From the NCBI GenBank assembly GCA_001606155.1, contig LODT01000023.1:124001-188000 (forward strand): a DNA stretch of 64,000 nucleotides. Reading direction: 5' to 3'. Made by a program: the position numbers and the translations under genes. The DNA comes from Tieghemostelium lacteum. Its lineage: Eukaryota > Evosea > Eumycetozoa > Dictyosteliales > Raperosteliaceae. Position 1 is the first letter of the stretch; each line of letters starts with the position of its first letter. This document shows positions 21,279-31,357 of this stretch, piece after piece. A model generated the notes under the pieces. It worked only from the letters and a program-made list of their open reading frames with translations. It ran no database searches and was not told where the DNA came from.

Positions 21279-23504
21279 TTATTCACCTATGGGATGAACA
21301 GATAATTTTATTCTTTTTATGGCATCCTCAAATCTTTGTTTTAATTGAGCATCTTGTGATTCCACAGTTAATTTTTCTAAATGAATAGATGCAGAAGATT
21401 CATCTAAATTGAAATGTAAAATGGTTGGATCATCTTGATCTGGAGTCATGGTTCCAAATTGTTGTTCCAATAGTAATTTAACTTCACCTATCAAATTGAA
21501 TTTCTCTGTGAGTTTTTTGGATTTTCTATTATTGATTTTTATAGATACTATATCTTCTGAATTTTCTTCTTGTTCTTCTTTTATAGTTGTATCTTCACTG
21601 ACCATTGGAGTGCTAGATTGACTTTTAATCTCTTTGATATCGTCCATCATTGGTGAACGAATTTTTAGAGATAATGGATTGGATTCAATTTGTATAATCA
21701 ATGCTATTATACTGTCAACAACCATATCATTGACAGGATTTGAAAGCCATTCTACACCAATAGATACACCACTGTTATAGGTGATTATTATGTCTTGGAA
21801 AATAGTAATTGTAGGATTCTGTTTATCATCTTCAGATTCTTTGAGATTGTAGTAAATCTGTTCCATTGTATTGTAGAGTATCTGATATTTCTGTGCAAAT
21901 GGAATAGTTTGTTTCTGTTTAATCTGACTTGTTTTCAAGTTGGTGAAATTGTGTAAATCCTTTGCTGACATTATGTGATGAGTAAAGTCTTTTGTTACTA
22001 AAATACCAGAGATTACATCTTGGTCTTTAGGAGCCTCGCTAGCAACCATACCGAGAATCTTTGCATATTTTTCAGTTTTGAATTCTAATTGTACATTTTG
22101 TGAGTTTTTTGGTGTGAGTACACTGATGTTTCTAAACTTGTTATTGAGGGAATGCTTCAGACGGTCCATTTCAGTAGCCTCACCATGAACCAAGATGATA
22201 TGGGGTGGGAGGATTTCCTGAATGAATTCACTAGTCTGAATGAAATCAGAGTGAGCTGAAAAGGATACATAGGTAACTGAAAGACTCAGTGGTACATTGA
22301 TACCATCGGATCTGGTGATTTCTTTGGGTTCTGACATGATGTGTTTAGCTAGTGTACCTTCGACAGTGTACCCTGGAATAACCACACCATTTCTCTTATC
22401 TGAACACCAACGTTCAAATAGTTGTCTACTGAGACCACTTTGTAACATACCAGGAGATGCCATGAACACACATGGTCCATTATCAACAAAATTCTCAATT
22501 CCATTAATAGACTTTATAAATTTAAAGTCAAATGGATTAGAGATGTTAAACTGCTCTTTAATACGTTCATTCATGACATTAATGTAGATTGCATAGACTT
22601 TCATACATTTCTTTGCTAGTGCCGATGCGTAGTATATAGGTATATTCTGGAGCTCTGGATGTTGTATCCAGTACTCATCAAGGATTAGTAATAGTTCTTG
22701 AGCTCTACCCAATGCAAATACAGGTATAAGGCAACGACCACCTTTTCTCAGAACGATATCGTGAATAGATCCTGTAAATCTCTTTTCTCTTTCTAAACGT
22801 GGTTCGTGAACTTGTACACCATAGGTAGATTCAATAATGAGAAGATCTACTTTAACAGGTGGAGTTTCAGCACCCATTAAATGTCTATCCTCTTGTCTTG
22901 AGAAATCACCAGTATACAAAATCTTCACACCTGCAATCTCAATGAGAAACATTGCAGCTCCCAACACATGTCCTGCATTATAACAAGAGAATTTAATACC
23001 ATTATGCTCCAATTTCTGTTTATACCCAATCTTATTGATTTTCTGAAGTGACTTATTTAGATCCTGTTCGTTGAATGGTAGCTCTTCTGTAGAGATATTA
23101 GACACCTTTACATAATCAGATAATAGAATCTTAAAGATATCTTTAGTTGCATGTGTCATATAGATTTCACCTTTAAACTCTGTTTTCTCTACAAAATAGG
23201 GTACAGCTGCTGAATGATCCAAATGAAAATGACTGACTAACAGTAAATCAATCTCGGGAATATCATTTACAATAGTATCGAAAAACGGTAGTGAATTTAT
23301 ACCTGAATATGCTGGATGTACACCACAATCAAACATTATAGTCTTTCCTTTATATTTCAATAATACACATGATCTTCCTACTTCTTTACCTGAACCTATT
23401 GGCATAACCTCTAAAATATCATCATCTTCTGTACCTCCTTTAATTGGTCTCTTATGTTGATAATGATGGTGTGGGTTATAATGATAATTATGATGATATG
23501 ACAT
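21279..23504 (-). CDS. cpsf3: cleavage and polyadenylation specificity factor 73-kDa subunit
   Basis: A single exon of 741 residues. CPSF73/Ysh1 is the endonuclease that cuts pre-mRNA at the poly(A) site and also processes histone mRNA. The metallo-beta-lactamase fold shows HFHLDH (92-97), the zinc-binding signature motif, then GHVLGAAMF and LYTGDFSRQEDRHL. The beta-CASP part follows with LIIESTYG, PVFALGRAQELL and SFSAHSD. A C-terminal region of ~250 residues matches the CPSF73 C-terminal domain, interrupted by an acidic/Ser insert. The His-rich N terminus (HHNYHYNPHHHYQH) is unusual and probably lineage-specific. Length is near the family norm of about 700. It lies upstream of, and on the same strand as, the dCTP deaminase 3' end. 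Confidence 0.94.
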   Translation of the reverse strand: MSYHHNYHYNPHHHYQHKRPIKGGTEDDDILEVMPIGSGKEVGRSCVLLKYKGKTIMFDCGVHPAYSGINSLPFFDTIVNDIPEIDLLLVSHFHLDHSAAVPYFVEKTEFKGEIYMTHATKDIFKILLSDYVKVSNISTEELPFNEQDLNKSLQKINKIGYKQKLEHNGIKFSCYNAGHVLGAAMFLIEIAGVKILYTGDFSRQEDRHLMGAETPPVKVDLLIIESTYGVQVHEPRLEREKRFTGSIHDIVLRKGGRCLIPVFALGRAQELLLILDEYWIQHPELQNIPIYYASALAKKCMKVYAIYINVMNERIKEQFNISNPFDFKFIKSINGIENFVDNGPCVFMASPGMLQSGLSRQLFERWCSDKRNGVVIPGYTVEGTLAKHIMSEPKEITRSDGINVPLSLSVTYVSFSAHSDFIQTSEFIQEILPPHIILVHGEATEMDRLKHSLNNKFRNISVLTPKNSQNVQLEFKTEKYAKILGMVASEAPKDQDVISGILVTKDFTHHIMSAKDLHNFTNLKTSQIKQKQTIPFAQKYQILYNTMEQIYYNLKESEDDKQNPTITIFQDIIITYNSGVSIGVEWLSNPVNDMVVDSIIALIIQIESNPLSLKIRSPMMDDIKEIKSQSSTPMVSEDTTIKEEQEENSEDIVSIKINNRKSKKLTEKFNLIGEVKLLLEQQFGTMTPDQDDPTILHFNLDESSASIHLEKLTVESQDAQLKQRFEDAIKRIKLSVHPIGE

Positions 23505-23648
23505 TTCTCCAAAAGCCCTACTAACCCCTACTGCTGCGTTTTGAACTTAAAAAATTAAAAAAATTTCATTTTCATTTTTGAAAATTGAATAATAATAACA
23601 ATGAAAATCAAATTTATTTGTCTTATAAATTAAAATAGCCATTTAAGT

Positions 23649-24466
23649 TTATTTTATTAATAGATTTGGATAATCTTTTGGATTAAATGTTTTTGTACCA
23701 TTTTTAATTTCTCTATCTTTATACATTTTTGGTAACATGTCAGATGGTTTCCAATTTTCTCTTAGTTGATTGATATCATTTGAAGTTTGATATTTTCCAG
23801 TATTTTCATAGGAACTACCTGCACAACCATCAGTATCAAAAAATACAATTTGAGCAACTCTTCTACCAACTACTAAAGGTATGGAATGCATTCTTGAATT
23901 ATTTGTAATTTCCATTGTCCATCTATTTATATATCCAACTATATTTTAATTGAAATTTGATATATATATATTAATAATTCTATTTAATATACCCTTTTAA
24001 ATACTTTTTACATACTATCACCCATTCCAGCACATTTACAAACTTCTATAAAATTTCTACCTAGTGATGAACGTGCTTTCATCATTGTTGTAACAGTTGA
24101 TTGACCACCTATAAACTCATTAGTATGTGCTAGAATAGTTTCACCAGGTTTAATCCAAATGATTAAATCAGTAGGTTCAATATTCTCTAATTTGATACCA
24201 GTCTTTTCAAAAAAGGATTGACTAGTCTCGGCAATATGACATTCTCCCCAAACTCTTTTCACATTAGATTCCGAATAGGGATTATAAACAGTGTATCCAG
24301 AGTCTGTTTGTGATTCTCTGAAATAATAAGGTCCCAATGTTACATCAAAACTTGATGTATTTAAATTGTCTCTTATGAATGGTGAAATTACAATTTTCCC
24401 ACTTTTAACAAACTCTAAAATTGCCTTATCACTTAACAATGACTGGTTGGTAATAGTTTGTTCCAT
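23649..24466 (-). CDS. dCTP deaminase (Dcd family)
   Basis: Exons 24016..24466 and 23649..23938 on the minus strand (donor GTATGT, acceptor ATATAG) encode 246 residues. The dUTPase-like fold appears as SFDVTLGPYYF, KPGETILAHTNEFI, KARSSLGRNFI, then GDIGYINRWTMEITN across the splice and VGRRVAQIVFF. RSSL and the Glu in TMEI match the residues that bind and activate water in bacterial dCTP deaminase, which turns dCTP into dUTP and ammonia. A ~50-residue C-terminal extension ends in NPKDYPNLL, longer than the ~190-residue bacterial enzyme. Whether it also has dUTPase activity cannot be told. Bacterial-type Dcd is uncommon in eukaryotes, so ancient transfer is possible. Confidence 0.85.
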
Positions 24467-25653
24467 ATTCTGATAATTAATGTAAGTTGAAGAACTATCT
24501 AAAAGAGATTTTTTTTTTTTTTATTTTAGTGTGTCTGATCATAAAAAATTTGAAAAAAGGCGGGATTTGATCTCTTTGTGATAAGTTTCATTTCATATCT
24601 TTTTCCATTTTACGAATATTCTAATTTTAAATCATAGTTTTATTTGTTTTAGTTATTTTCATTGGACAATAGATATGCCCCAACAAAATAGTTATGACAA
24701 TAGTTTTTACAAAATTTGAAAGAAATTTCAAACACTCCCCATAAACTAAATATTTAATCCTGAACTTGTGGGTGTATCCATTTTCAAAGTAAACAAGTGA
24801 AGTTTTTTTTTTCAAACAGACACACCAAAACCCTTTTTTTAATTTTCATTGAATTAACTTTTCTTCATTTCCTGTTTATTCTGATTCATAACAATTACAT
24901 TAGATAGTTATGAATTTTTAATTAAATTTCCACAGTATCATTGCAAAAGAATTTATTGTAAAATGTCATTTAATTAAGATTACAATCTCGGAAGGTGTAT
25001 TTTAAGGTTATAGTCTATGAAATAGAAAATCAACGAGAATTTTTTTAAAAACAAAAAAATAATCTTCTCTCTCTGTTTTATTAAAAATTAGTTTATCGGC
25101 TTTAGAATAACGCCCATTAATTAATTAAGACACTAAATGTGTTACTATTTATGACACATTTAATTTAAATTTAACAATGAAATAGAAGAGAATTTACTAA
25201 TTGTCTTTTATCGAAAGTTATTCAATCTCCAATCAAAGAACAAGTTTGATTTAATGGAGAGTCTCTTACTTTTTTTTCGGTTTTCACTTAAAACAATCTA
25301 ATTAAAATTAAAGGCACCTCATTGTGCACTATCAACACATAAACATACCACCTCTATCACAGAATAAAATTTAAACAGATCAGGTATCTGAATTTAAATT
25401 TAGGATTTCATAGCAACAAAAAAACTCGAGAGATTAATCGTGATTTCTGTAGAAGGATAACCTATGAAATGATTTTCAAACAAAAACAATAGAAAGGTAA
25501 TTGGAATGAAAGTGTAAAATCCACCACTATAAAAAGAGACCCACGGTCCTTTTTTTTTTTCAATTATTTTAATTTATATATTTATTTATTAGACATTAAT
25601 TAGGTAGATTAATTATCTTTGTGATAGATTAATTAACCATCGAACATAACACA
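24467..25653. other. divergent intergenic spacer
   Basis: About 1.2 kb between dCTP deaminase (minus) and the GMC oxidoreductase (plus). A+T-rich, with a poly-T run just upstream of the GMC gene (near 25551-25560) and a TTAATTAATTAA word near 25115. No coding exon or RNA gene seen. Confidence 0.55.
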
Positions 25654-27459
25654 ATGTATAATTACAAATTTAACGGTGTATTAATATTAATTTTTTTGAT
25701 ATTTTCAAATTTTCAAGTCGGATTTGGGCTGACAGGTTTGTTGTCCTTTTATGATTTTATAGTGGTTGGTAGTGGTGCCAGTGGAGGTGTGATAGTTGAT
25801 AGACTATCTGAAAAGGGATTTGCTGTATTGCTTTTGGAAGCTGGTGGTCCATCATTAGCTGATATTGATGGTATCGATTTTGTTGGTACTAAAGGTACTC
25901 TGGATCCTCTGACTATGACCTACAATGCTCAACGTCCAATTACTAAATACGAAGTTCCTTTTTACTGGCAATCCGCTTCTATTACCGGTCCAAAATGGAA
26001 TATCCAAGGTGCTCAAGTTGGAAAGACTATTGGTGGTTCTGGAGTTAGAAATGGTATGGTTTTTGAAAGAGGTATTGCAGAGGACTATGACGGATGGCAA
26101 GTACCTGGATGGACTTGGAACGATTTATTACCATACTTTAAAAAGTGTGAGACTATCCTAGATGCTCATTTACAAAATGATACCAACCGTGGTCATAGTG
26201 GTCCTATTAAGGTTAAATCTATACCTTTTGATGCTGAAGGTAACCAATTCTTGCAATCTTGTGTTGCAAGTGGGTTACCATTTAATAACGACTTTAATCA
26301 AGTTTCCTATAGAGATGGTTGTGGAAATATTCAATTTAATGTCAATGAACAAGGTGAGAGATCTTCTAGTGCTAGAGAATACCTAGTTCGTGCATCCAAA
26401 AGACCAAATGTAAATATAATTTATGATGCACAAGTTACTAGAATTCGTTGGGTTTATAATCTACTCAAAGGACGTTACGATGCTGTTGGTGTTGACTATG
26501 TTAAGGATGGTAGTGTACGAACTGTTACCATGAGAAAAGAGGTAATCATCACAGCAGGTGCATTAAATTCTCCAAAGATTTTATTGAATAGTGGTGTTGG
26601 AGACCAGACTTATCTCTCGCAATTCCCAGGATATATTACTCCAATTAAGAATCTACCAGGTGTTGGTAAAAATCTTCAAAATCATTTGTTGGCATTTACA
26701 GTTTGGAACTATACCAATCCTCAAGTTCAAGCTGTTAAACCTAACCTTTACAATCTCTTTCCATTTGACTTGGCATACACTACCCAAGGACAAGGAGTAT
26801 TTGCCACACCTGGATACTCAAGTGCAGTATGGTTGAGAAAGAATCTTACCTCTCCAGGAGGTGAAAATCTCATGGCTGTATTCCCAGGTTCTATCGGAGG
26901 TCAACAAATGCATCCAGTGCTTACCATGCCAATAAGTCTCGATTACCCTGTAAATAAGAATTCTTTGAAGCTCTCTACTATAACTCCAGGTGAATCTCAA
27001 AGTTCATTCCTACTCAAACCATCTGTTCTCACCTTACAACCATTCCATCAAGAGGAAGTCGACAAGATAGTTAGAGGTATAAAAGAGAGTAGACGTATTA
27101 TGTCATTCCCACCAATTAATCAATACGTTCAACCATATATCCCCGACGCATCCGTAAGCTCTGACCAAGACCTTGAAGCTTGGGTCCGTTCTTCATTAGC
27201 CCAACATGAACATTGGAGTTGTACCTGTAAAATGGGTGTAACTTCTGATCCTACAGCGGTAGTCAACCCAAATCTTCAAGTCATTGGTGTAGGTAAAGTT
27301 AGAGTTACCGATGGTAGTATCATGCCAAAAATCACCAATTCTCTAGTACATGCAACTGTAATTGCTGTAGCTGAAAAAGCTGCTGATTTAATTCTAGCTG
27401 ATTATTCTTATGCTTGGTCAAATCTAGATTTGGAATCATCTCAATCACCTTTGAATTAA
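25654..27459 (+). CDS. secreted GMC-family FAD oxidoreductase
   Basis: A single exon of 601 residues. The first ~25 residues are a signal peptide with core LILIFLIFSNF. FAD is bound by the Rossmann motif YDFIVVGSGASGGVIVDRL and by LLLEAGGP. The GMC signatures GKTIGGSGVRNGMVFERG and GALNSPKILLNSGVG are clear. The C terminus has HEHWSCTCKMG, where the family usually shows HxxGTCRMG, and ITNSLVHATVIAVAEKAADL, the second active-site region. The family oxidises alcohols and sugars such as glucose or choline; the substrate here is unknown. Codon use looks native. Secretion suggests an extracellular or vacuolar role. Confidence 0.9.
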   Translation: MYNYKFNGVLILIFLIFSNFQVGFGLTGLLSFYDFIVVGSGASGGVIVDRLSEKGFAVLLLEAGGPSLADIDGIDFVGTKGTLDPLTMTYNAQRPITKYEVPFYWQSASITGPKWNIQGAQVGKTIGGSGVRNGMVFERGIAEDYDGWQVPGWTWNDLLPYFKKCETILDAHLQNDTNRGHSGPIKVKSIPFDAEGNQFLQSCVASGLPFNNDFNQVSYRDGCGNIQFNVNEQGERSSSAREYLVRASKRPNVNIIYDAQVTRIRWVYNLLKGRYDAVGVDYVKDGSVRTVTMRKEVIITAGALNSPKILLNSGVGDQTYLSQFPGYITPIKNLPGVGKNLQNHLLAFTVWNYTNPQVQAVKPNLYNLFPFDLAYTTQGQGVFATPGYSSAVWLRKNLTSPGGENLMAVFPGSIGGQQMHPVLTMPISLDYPVNKNSLKLSTITPGESQSSFLLKPSVLTLQPFHQEEVDKIVRGIKESRRIMSFPPINQYVQPYIPDASVSSDQDLEAWVRSSLAQHEHWSCTCKMGVTSDPTAVVNPNLQVIGVGKVRVTDGSIMPKITNSLVHATVIAVAEKAADLILADYSYAWSNLDLESSQSPLN

Positions 27460-27918
27460 CTAATTTGATAATAATAATAATAATATTATTAATATCCTCT
27501 CGAAAAACTCAACACAATGTAAATATCGATTAATAAATTGTATCAGTACAATAATTCATTGTTTTTTTGATACCTCATCAACAAACATTTATCATTCAAA
27601 TATTTTTTGATAAAATAACTTATCATCGATTTATAAAATTTTTAAATATTAAAAGATAAATAATGAAACTTCTCCCTTTGCAAAAAGTGAAAAATGAAGT
27701 TGGGTAAATAAAATAATAACACAACACTCTATTTCCTAAAAAATGAGTGGTGTTTGTGGTTGTTAAAATATCTAAAATTTGTGTTTGTGAAATGAAAACT
27801 ACCCACATTATTAATAAATTAATGGGTAGGAGGCACAACCGAAACTATAATTGAGTACTATAAAATAGAATTTAAAAAATGAAAATTTAAATTATTAATT
27901 GTAGATAAATATATTAAA
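27460..27918. other. intergenic spacer
   Basis: About 460 bases between two plus-strand genes. It includes an AAT run near 27468-27485 and a small inverted repeat CTACCCA/TGGGTAG around 27798-27829. The last ~50 bases before the start codon are nearly repeated before the second NAT gene. No gene is seen. Confidence 0.5.
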
Positions 27919-28785
27919 ATGATAAAGAATTTACTATTTAGCAGAATAAATTATAGTCCTTCTATGGATGATTTCAATCTAGAACAAAATGTTAGATTTG
28001 AAGAATTACCAAAGATTATGAAGTTGTTTAACCAGAGTATACCATTTGAGAACTTGGATGTTATGTCAAATACCACGAGAGAGATAACCAGAGAAAATGT
28101 TATTGATAAGATTCTAATTCAGAAAACTGGAGGGATGTGTTACCATTTGAATAGTTTAATGTACTATTTCTTACAAGAACAAGGGTTTAATTGCTACCAG
28201 ATATCTTCATCTGTTGATATCATGATCAAAGGTGTAAGAGTTGAACTTGATAATGTTCATATATCAACTATACTTTTGTATCAAGGTAGAAAGTATTTGG
28301 TTGATGTTGGAACTCTAGTATATCTATCTCAAGCACCTGTACTTATACCAGAATGTGGTATCACTAATGATGCTACAAGTACCCCCTATGCTGTTATAGA
28401 CTCTGATTTTGGTTTATCTAGAATTCGTGAAACCTATGAATCTCATAAAGGTAGTCATGTCTTTGAATTTATAAAAAATTCAAAAAACACAAAGGAAGAA
28501 CAAATTTGGAAATCTTTTTTGTATTTCAGTTTAGATCCTGTTATGGATGAATGTCAACTGAATCAAGCACAAGAAATAATTAAAAATCACAAACAATGTG
28601 CCTATACAAAGGCACCTGTAATTAGTAAAACCTTTAAAGATGGTATCTACACTCTAACTCCATACACATTCACCACCAACTTCTTTTCCAAAGACTGTAA
28701 AAAATCTAAAATTCCAATAGTTGACATGATAGATTACAACAAAAAACTTTTAAAATATTTTAGTATTAATCAAAATAATCTGTAA
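27919..28785 (+). CDS. arylamine N-acetyltransferase, tandem copy 1
   Basis: A single exon of 288 residues. NAT enzymes move an acetyl group from acetyl-CoA to arylamines, hydrazines or related amines through a Cys-His-Asp triad. The sequence shows IPFENLDVM early, the catalytic Cys74 in GGMCYHLN, His114 in DNVHISTILL and Asp129 in YLVDVG. The usual FG after DVG is replaced by TL. Length fits the family (~280). A near-identical copy follows at 29240..30100, so this is a recent tandem duplication. The similarity extends ~50 bases upstream of the start codon, so part of the promoter was copied too. Confidence 0.9.
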   Translation: MIKNLLFSRINYSPSMDDFNLEQNVRFEELPKIMKLFNQSIPFENLDVMSNTTREITRENVIDKILIQKTGGMCYHLNSLMYYFLQEQGFNCYQISSSVDIMIKGVRVELDNVHISTILLYQGRKYLVDVGTLVYLSQAPVLIPECGITNDATSTPYAVIDSDFGLSRIRETYESHKGSHVFEFIKNSKNTKEEQIWKSFLYFSLDPVMDECQLNQAQEIIKNHKQCAYTKAPVISKTFKDGIYTLTPYTFTTNFFSKDCKKSKIPIVDMIDYNKKLLKYFSINQNNL

Positions 28786-28909
28786 ATTAAAACTTTAATA
28801 ATATAAAAATATGTTTTCTTGATCCCTTTTTTTTCCTATAGTCGATCTTCTGGGCAATTATTTGGATCATTTAATTATTTAATTTGGAATTCAATATATT
28901 TTCTATTAG

Positions 28910-29079
28910 TTAACCAACTTTTTCTTTATTGTTGGTCTGACCCTCAATATCCAGCAATCTCTTCATATTCTCTTTACAGTTCTGGATTTTGACATTGACA
29001 CTGACATTGATATTATCATCGATATCATCTAATCATTCGTTAAATATCCTTTTGTTGGTGGTCTTAATATCCACGTACC
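28910..29079 (-). pseudogene. gene fragment between the two NAT copies
   Basis: The minus strand reads VDIKTTNKRIFNE, a stop, then LDDIDDNINVSVNVKIQ and NCKENMKRLLDIEGQ, ending with a TAA at 28910-28912. The composition looks coding, but there is no start codon and there is one internal stop, so I call it a fragment or decayed gene. Its parent is not in this window. It may have been trapped when the NAT gene duplicated. Confidence 0.4.
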
Positions 29080-29239
29080 TATTCAAAAATGATATACGTA
29101 AATAAAAATATCTAAATTTAGAAAAATTTAAAAAAATTTTAAATATAGATCTAGATATCTTATTTTTTAGTAATACTTACTACAAAAATGAATTTAAAAA
29201 ATGAAAAATTAAATTATTAATTGTAGATATATTTATAAA

Positions 29240-30100
29240 ATGATAAAGAATTTACTATTTAAAAGAATAAATTATAGACCCTCTGGTTTAAATCGAGATC
29301 AAAAAGTTAGATTTGAAGAGTTACCAAAGATTATGAAGTTGTTTAACCAGAGTATACCATTTGAGAACTTGGATGTTATGTCAAATACCACGAGAGAGAT
29401 AACCAGAGAAAATGTTATTGATAAGATTCTAATTCAGAAAACTGGAGGGATGTGTTACCATTTGAATAGTTTAATGTACTATTTCTTACAAGAACAAGGG
29501 TTTAATTGTTACCAGATATCTTCATCTATTGATATCATAGACAAAGGTGTAAGAGTTGAACTTGATAATGTTCATATATCAACTGTACTTTTGTATCAAG
29601 GTAGAAAGTATTTGGTTGATGTTGGAACTCTAGTATATCTATCTCAAGCACCTGTACTTATACCAGAATGTGGTATCACTAATAATGCAACAAGAACTTT
29701 CTATGCTGTTATAGAATCTGATTTTGGTTTATCTAGAATTCGTGAAACCTATGAATCTCATAAAGGTAGTCATGTCTTTGAATATATAAAAAATTCAAAA
29801 AACACAAAAGAAGAACAAGTTTGGAAATCTTTTCTGTATTTCAGTTTGTATTCTGTTGTAGATAAATGTCAACTGAATCAAGCACAAGAAATAATTAAAA
29901 ATGACAAACAATATGCATATACAAAGGCACCTGTAATTAGTAAAACTTTTAAATATGGTATCTATACTCTAACTCCATACACATTCACCACCAACTACTT
30001 TTCCAATGACTGTAAAAAATCTAAAATTCCAATAGTTGATATGCTAGATTACCACAAAAAACTTTTAAAATACTTTGGTATTAATCCAAATAATCTGTAA
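29240..30100 (+). CDS. arylamine N-acetyltransferase, tandem copy 2
   Basis: A single exon of 286 residues, highly similar to the gene at 27919..28785 with scattered replacements. It is two residues shorter near the N terminus (NYRPSGLNRDQK in place of NYSPSMDDFNLEQN). The triad Cys72 (GGMCYHLN), His112 and Asp127 (YLVDVG) is intact, so it should be active. Differences cluster at the N terminus and after residue ~190, which may alter substrate preference. Confidence 0.9.
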   Translation: MIKNLLFKRINYRPSGLNRDQKVRFEELPKIMKLFNQSIPFENLDVMSNTTREITRENVIDKILIQKTGGMCYHLNSLMYYFLQEQGFNCYQISSSIDIIDKGVRVELDNVHISTVLLYQGRKYLVDVGTLVYLSQAPVLIPECGITNNATRTFYAVIESDFGLSRIRETYESHKGSHVFEYIKNSKNTKEEQVWKSFLYFSLYSVVDKCQLNQAQEIIKNDKQYAYTKAPVISKTFKYGIYTLTPYTFTTNYFSNDCKKSKIPIVDMLDYHKKLLKYFGINPNNL

Positions 30101-30297
30101 ATTTAAACCTATATATATATAAAAATAAACCAACTATTGTACTAATGCATTTTACCTGTTATTTCATTAATGAAATATACTATAATATTCCTATTCCAAA
30201 ATATCATATCAAAGTTATTTTAATGTAATTTTATAAAATTACCTAAATATCAATGATATTTTGAATTTTATTTCTGTTTGAGAAAAACCATTTGTTT

Positions 30298-30508
30298 TTA
30301 TCTACGAGTAGGTCTTAATGGTGTACTAGTATTATTTGGTTTTGAAAATGTATTATCAACAAATCCTTTAATTGGTCCTCTAGCACCACCTCCACCAAAA
30401 CTTTATACATTATTTCATTTATGGTTAAAATTCAAAATTTTTTTTATCTTCAAAAGGTGATAGACTTAAAACATACGTATTTATATTTTGTCTTTTATCA
30501 AAATCCAT
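30298..30508 (-). CDS. micro-gene A, 44-residue Gly/Pro/Arg-rich peptide
   Basis: Read on the minus strand as exons 30477..30508 and 30298..30400, with a 76-base intron (GTATGT donor, ATAAAG acceptor). The protein starts MDFDKRQNIN, has a TFGGGGARGP stretch at the splice, and ends TSTPLRPTRR with a TAA at 30298-30300. It has no signal peptide and no membrane segment. A homologous gene with its intron at the same place (after Ile-Asn plus two bases) lies 230 bases away on the same strand. Two tandem copies with matching intron position and matching C-terminal Pro/Arg pattern argue against chance. Function unknown. Confidence 0.6.
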
Positions 30509-30735
30509 AATTTATTACAAATCTATTGCTACAATGTAAACTATTTTAAATATAAAAAATAATTTTTATTGTGATCAAGGTTTTTAAATTAACAGTGAAA
30601 TGAAAAAATCTAGAAAAAAAAAAAATATCTTTGTGAAATAATCTGAGATATGCACTCTGATATGTCTCTATATTTTTTCTATTTTTTTTTTTTAATTTAA
30701 CCTTGATGTTTGATATGGTATGATTTCATCTTATT

Positions 30736-30938
30736 TTATCTACCAGGTGGTCTAGGTGCTGGTCTACTATTAGTAGAAGGTCTTCCACTATTCAAAGGTT
30801 CATTAGCGAAATATGGAAGAATGCCTGCTTTTGGTCCACCTTGTAAGATACTTTTGAAATTGTTAATGAAATTTTGTTATAGAGGATTATAGAATTAAAA
30901 AACAAAACATACGGATTTATAGTATAAGTGAATGACAT
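30736..30938 (-). CDS. micro-gene B, 46-residue Gly/Pro/Arg-rich peptide
   Basis: Minus-strand exons 30913..30938 and 30736..30850, with a 62-base intron (GTATGT donor, CAAAAG acceptor). The product starts MSFTYTINP, continues with LQGGPKAGILPYF, and ends SRPAPRPPGR with a TAA at 30736-30738. It is a paralogue of micro-gene A: same strand, same intron phase and place, a Gly-rich patch after the splice, and a basic Pro/Arg C terminus of equal length. No domain is recognised. The gene overlaps nothing else and sits 420 bases from the start of the Fused kinase gene, with which it is divergent. Confidence 0.62.
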
Positions 30939-31357
30939 ATTCAAAGAGATTATACAAATAAATAATAATACAAAACCAAATATTGAAAATAAAAAAAAAA
31001 ATAAAAATTATATTGAATAAAAATTTGAGATATTTAAGTAGATATTTAATAAAGTATCTTTTTTTAAATTGGTGTAAATTAAGTGGTTTTTTAAATTTAT
31101 TGAAAGTGTGAATATAAATATGAAGTTATTGAATTATAAATTGATGAATTTTTTGATTTCCGAAATTACAATTTACACATCAAATTTAATATTTTTTAAA
31201 TTTAAATTTTTTGTGTTTTTTCAATTCAGAAAACCCACAAACTGATTTGATTCATGTGGCATATTACAAATTTTCAAAAAAAGAGACCACCAAATAACTC
31301 TACCTTCTTCTGGTTCTTTTCATTTTGATTTAGATCATTTGAGAGAGAGAGAGAATC
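30939..31357. other. divergent spacer upstream of Fused kinase gene
   Basis: About 420 bases of A+T-rich DNA between micro-gene B (minus) and the kinase gene (plus), ending in a GAGAGAGAGAGA run just before the kinase start codon. It should hold both promoters. No defined motif is recognised. Confidence 0.5.

Noticed and set aside
24627-24815. 62-codon minus-strand frame
   Set aside because: No domain, low-complexity composition, inside a promoter spacer.
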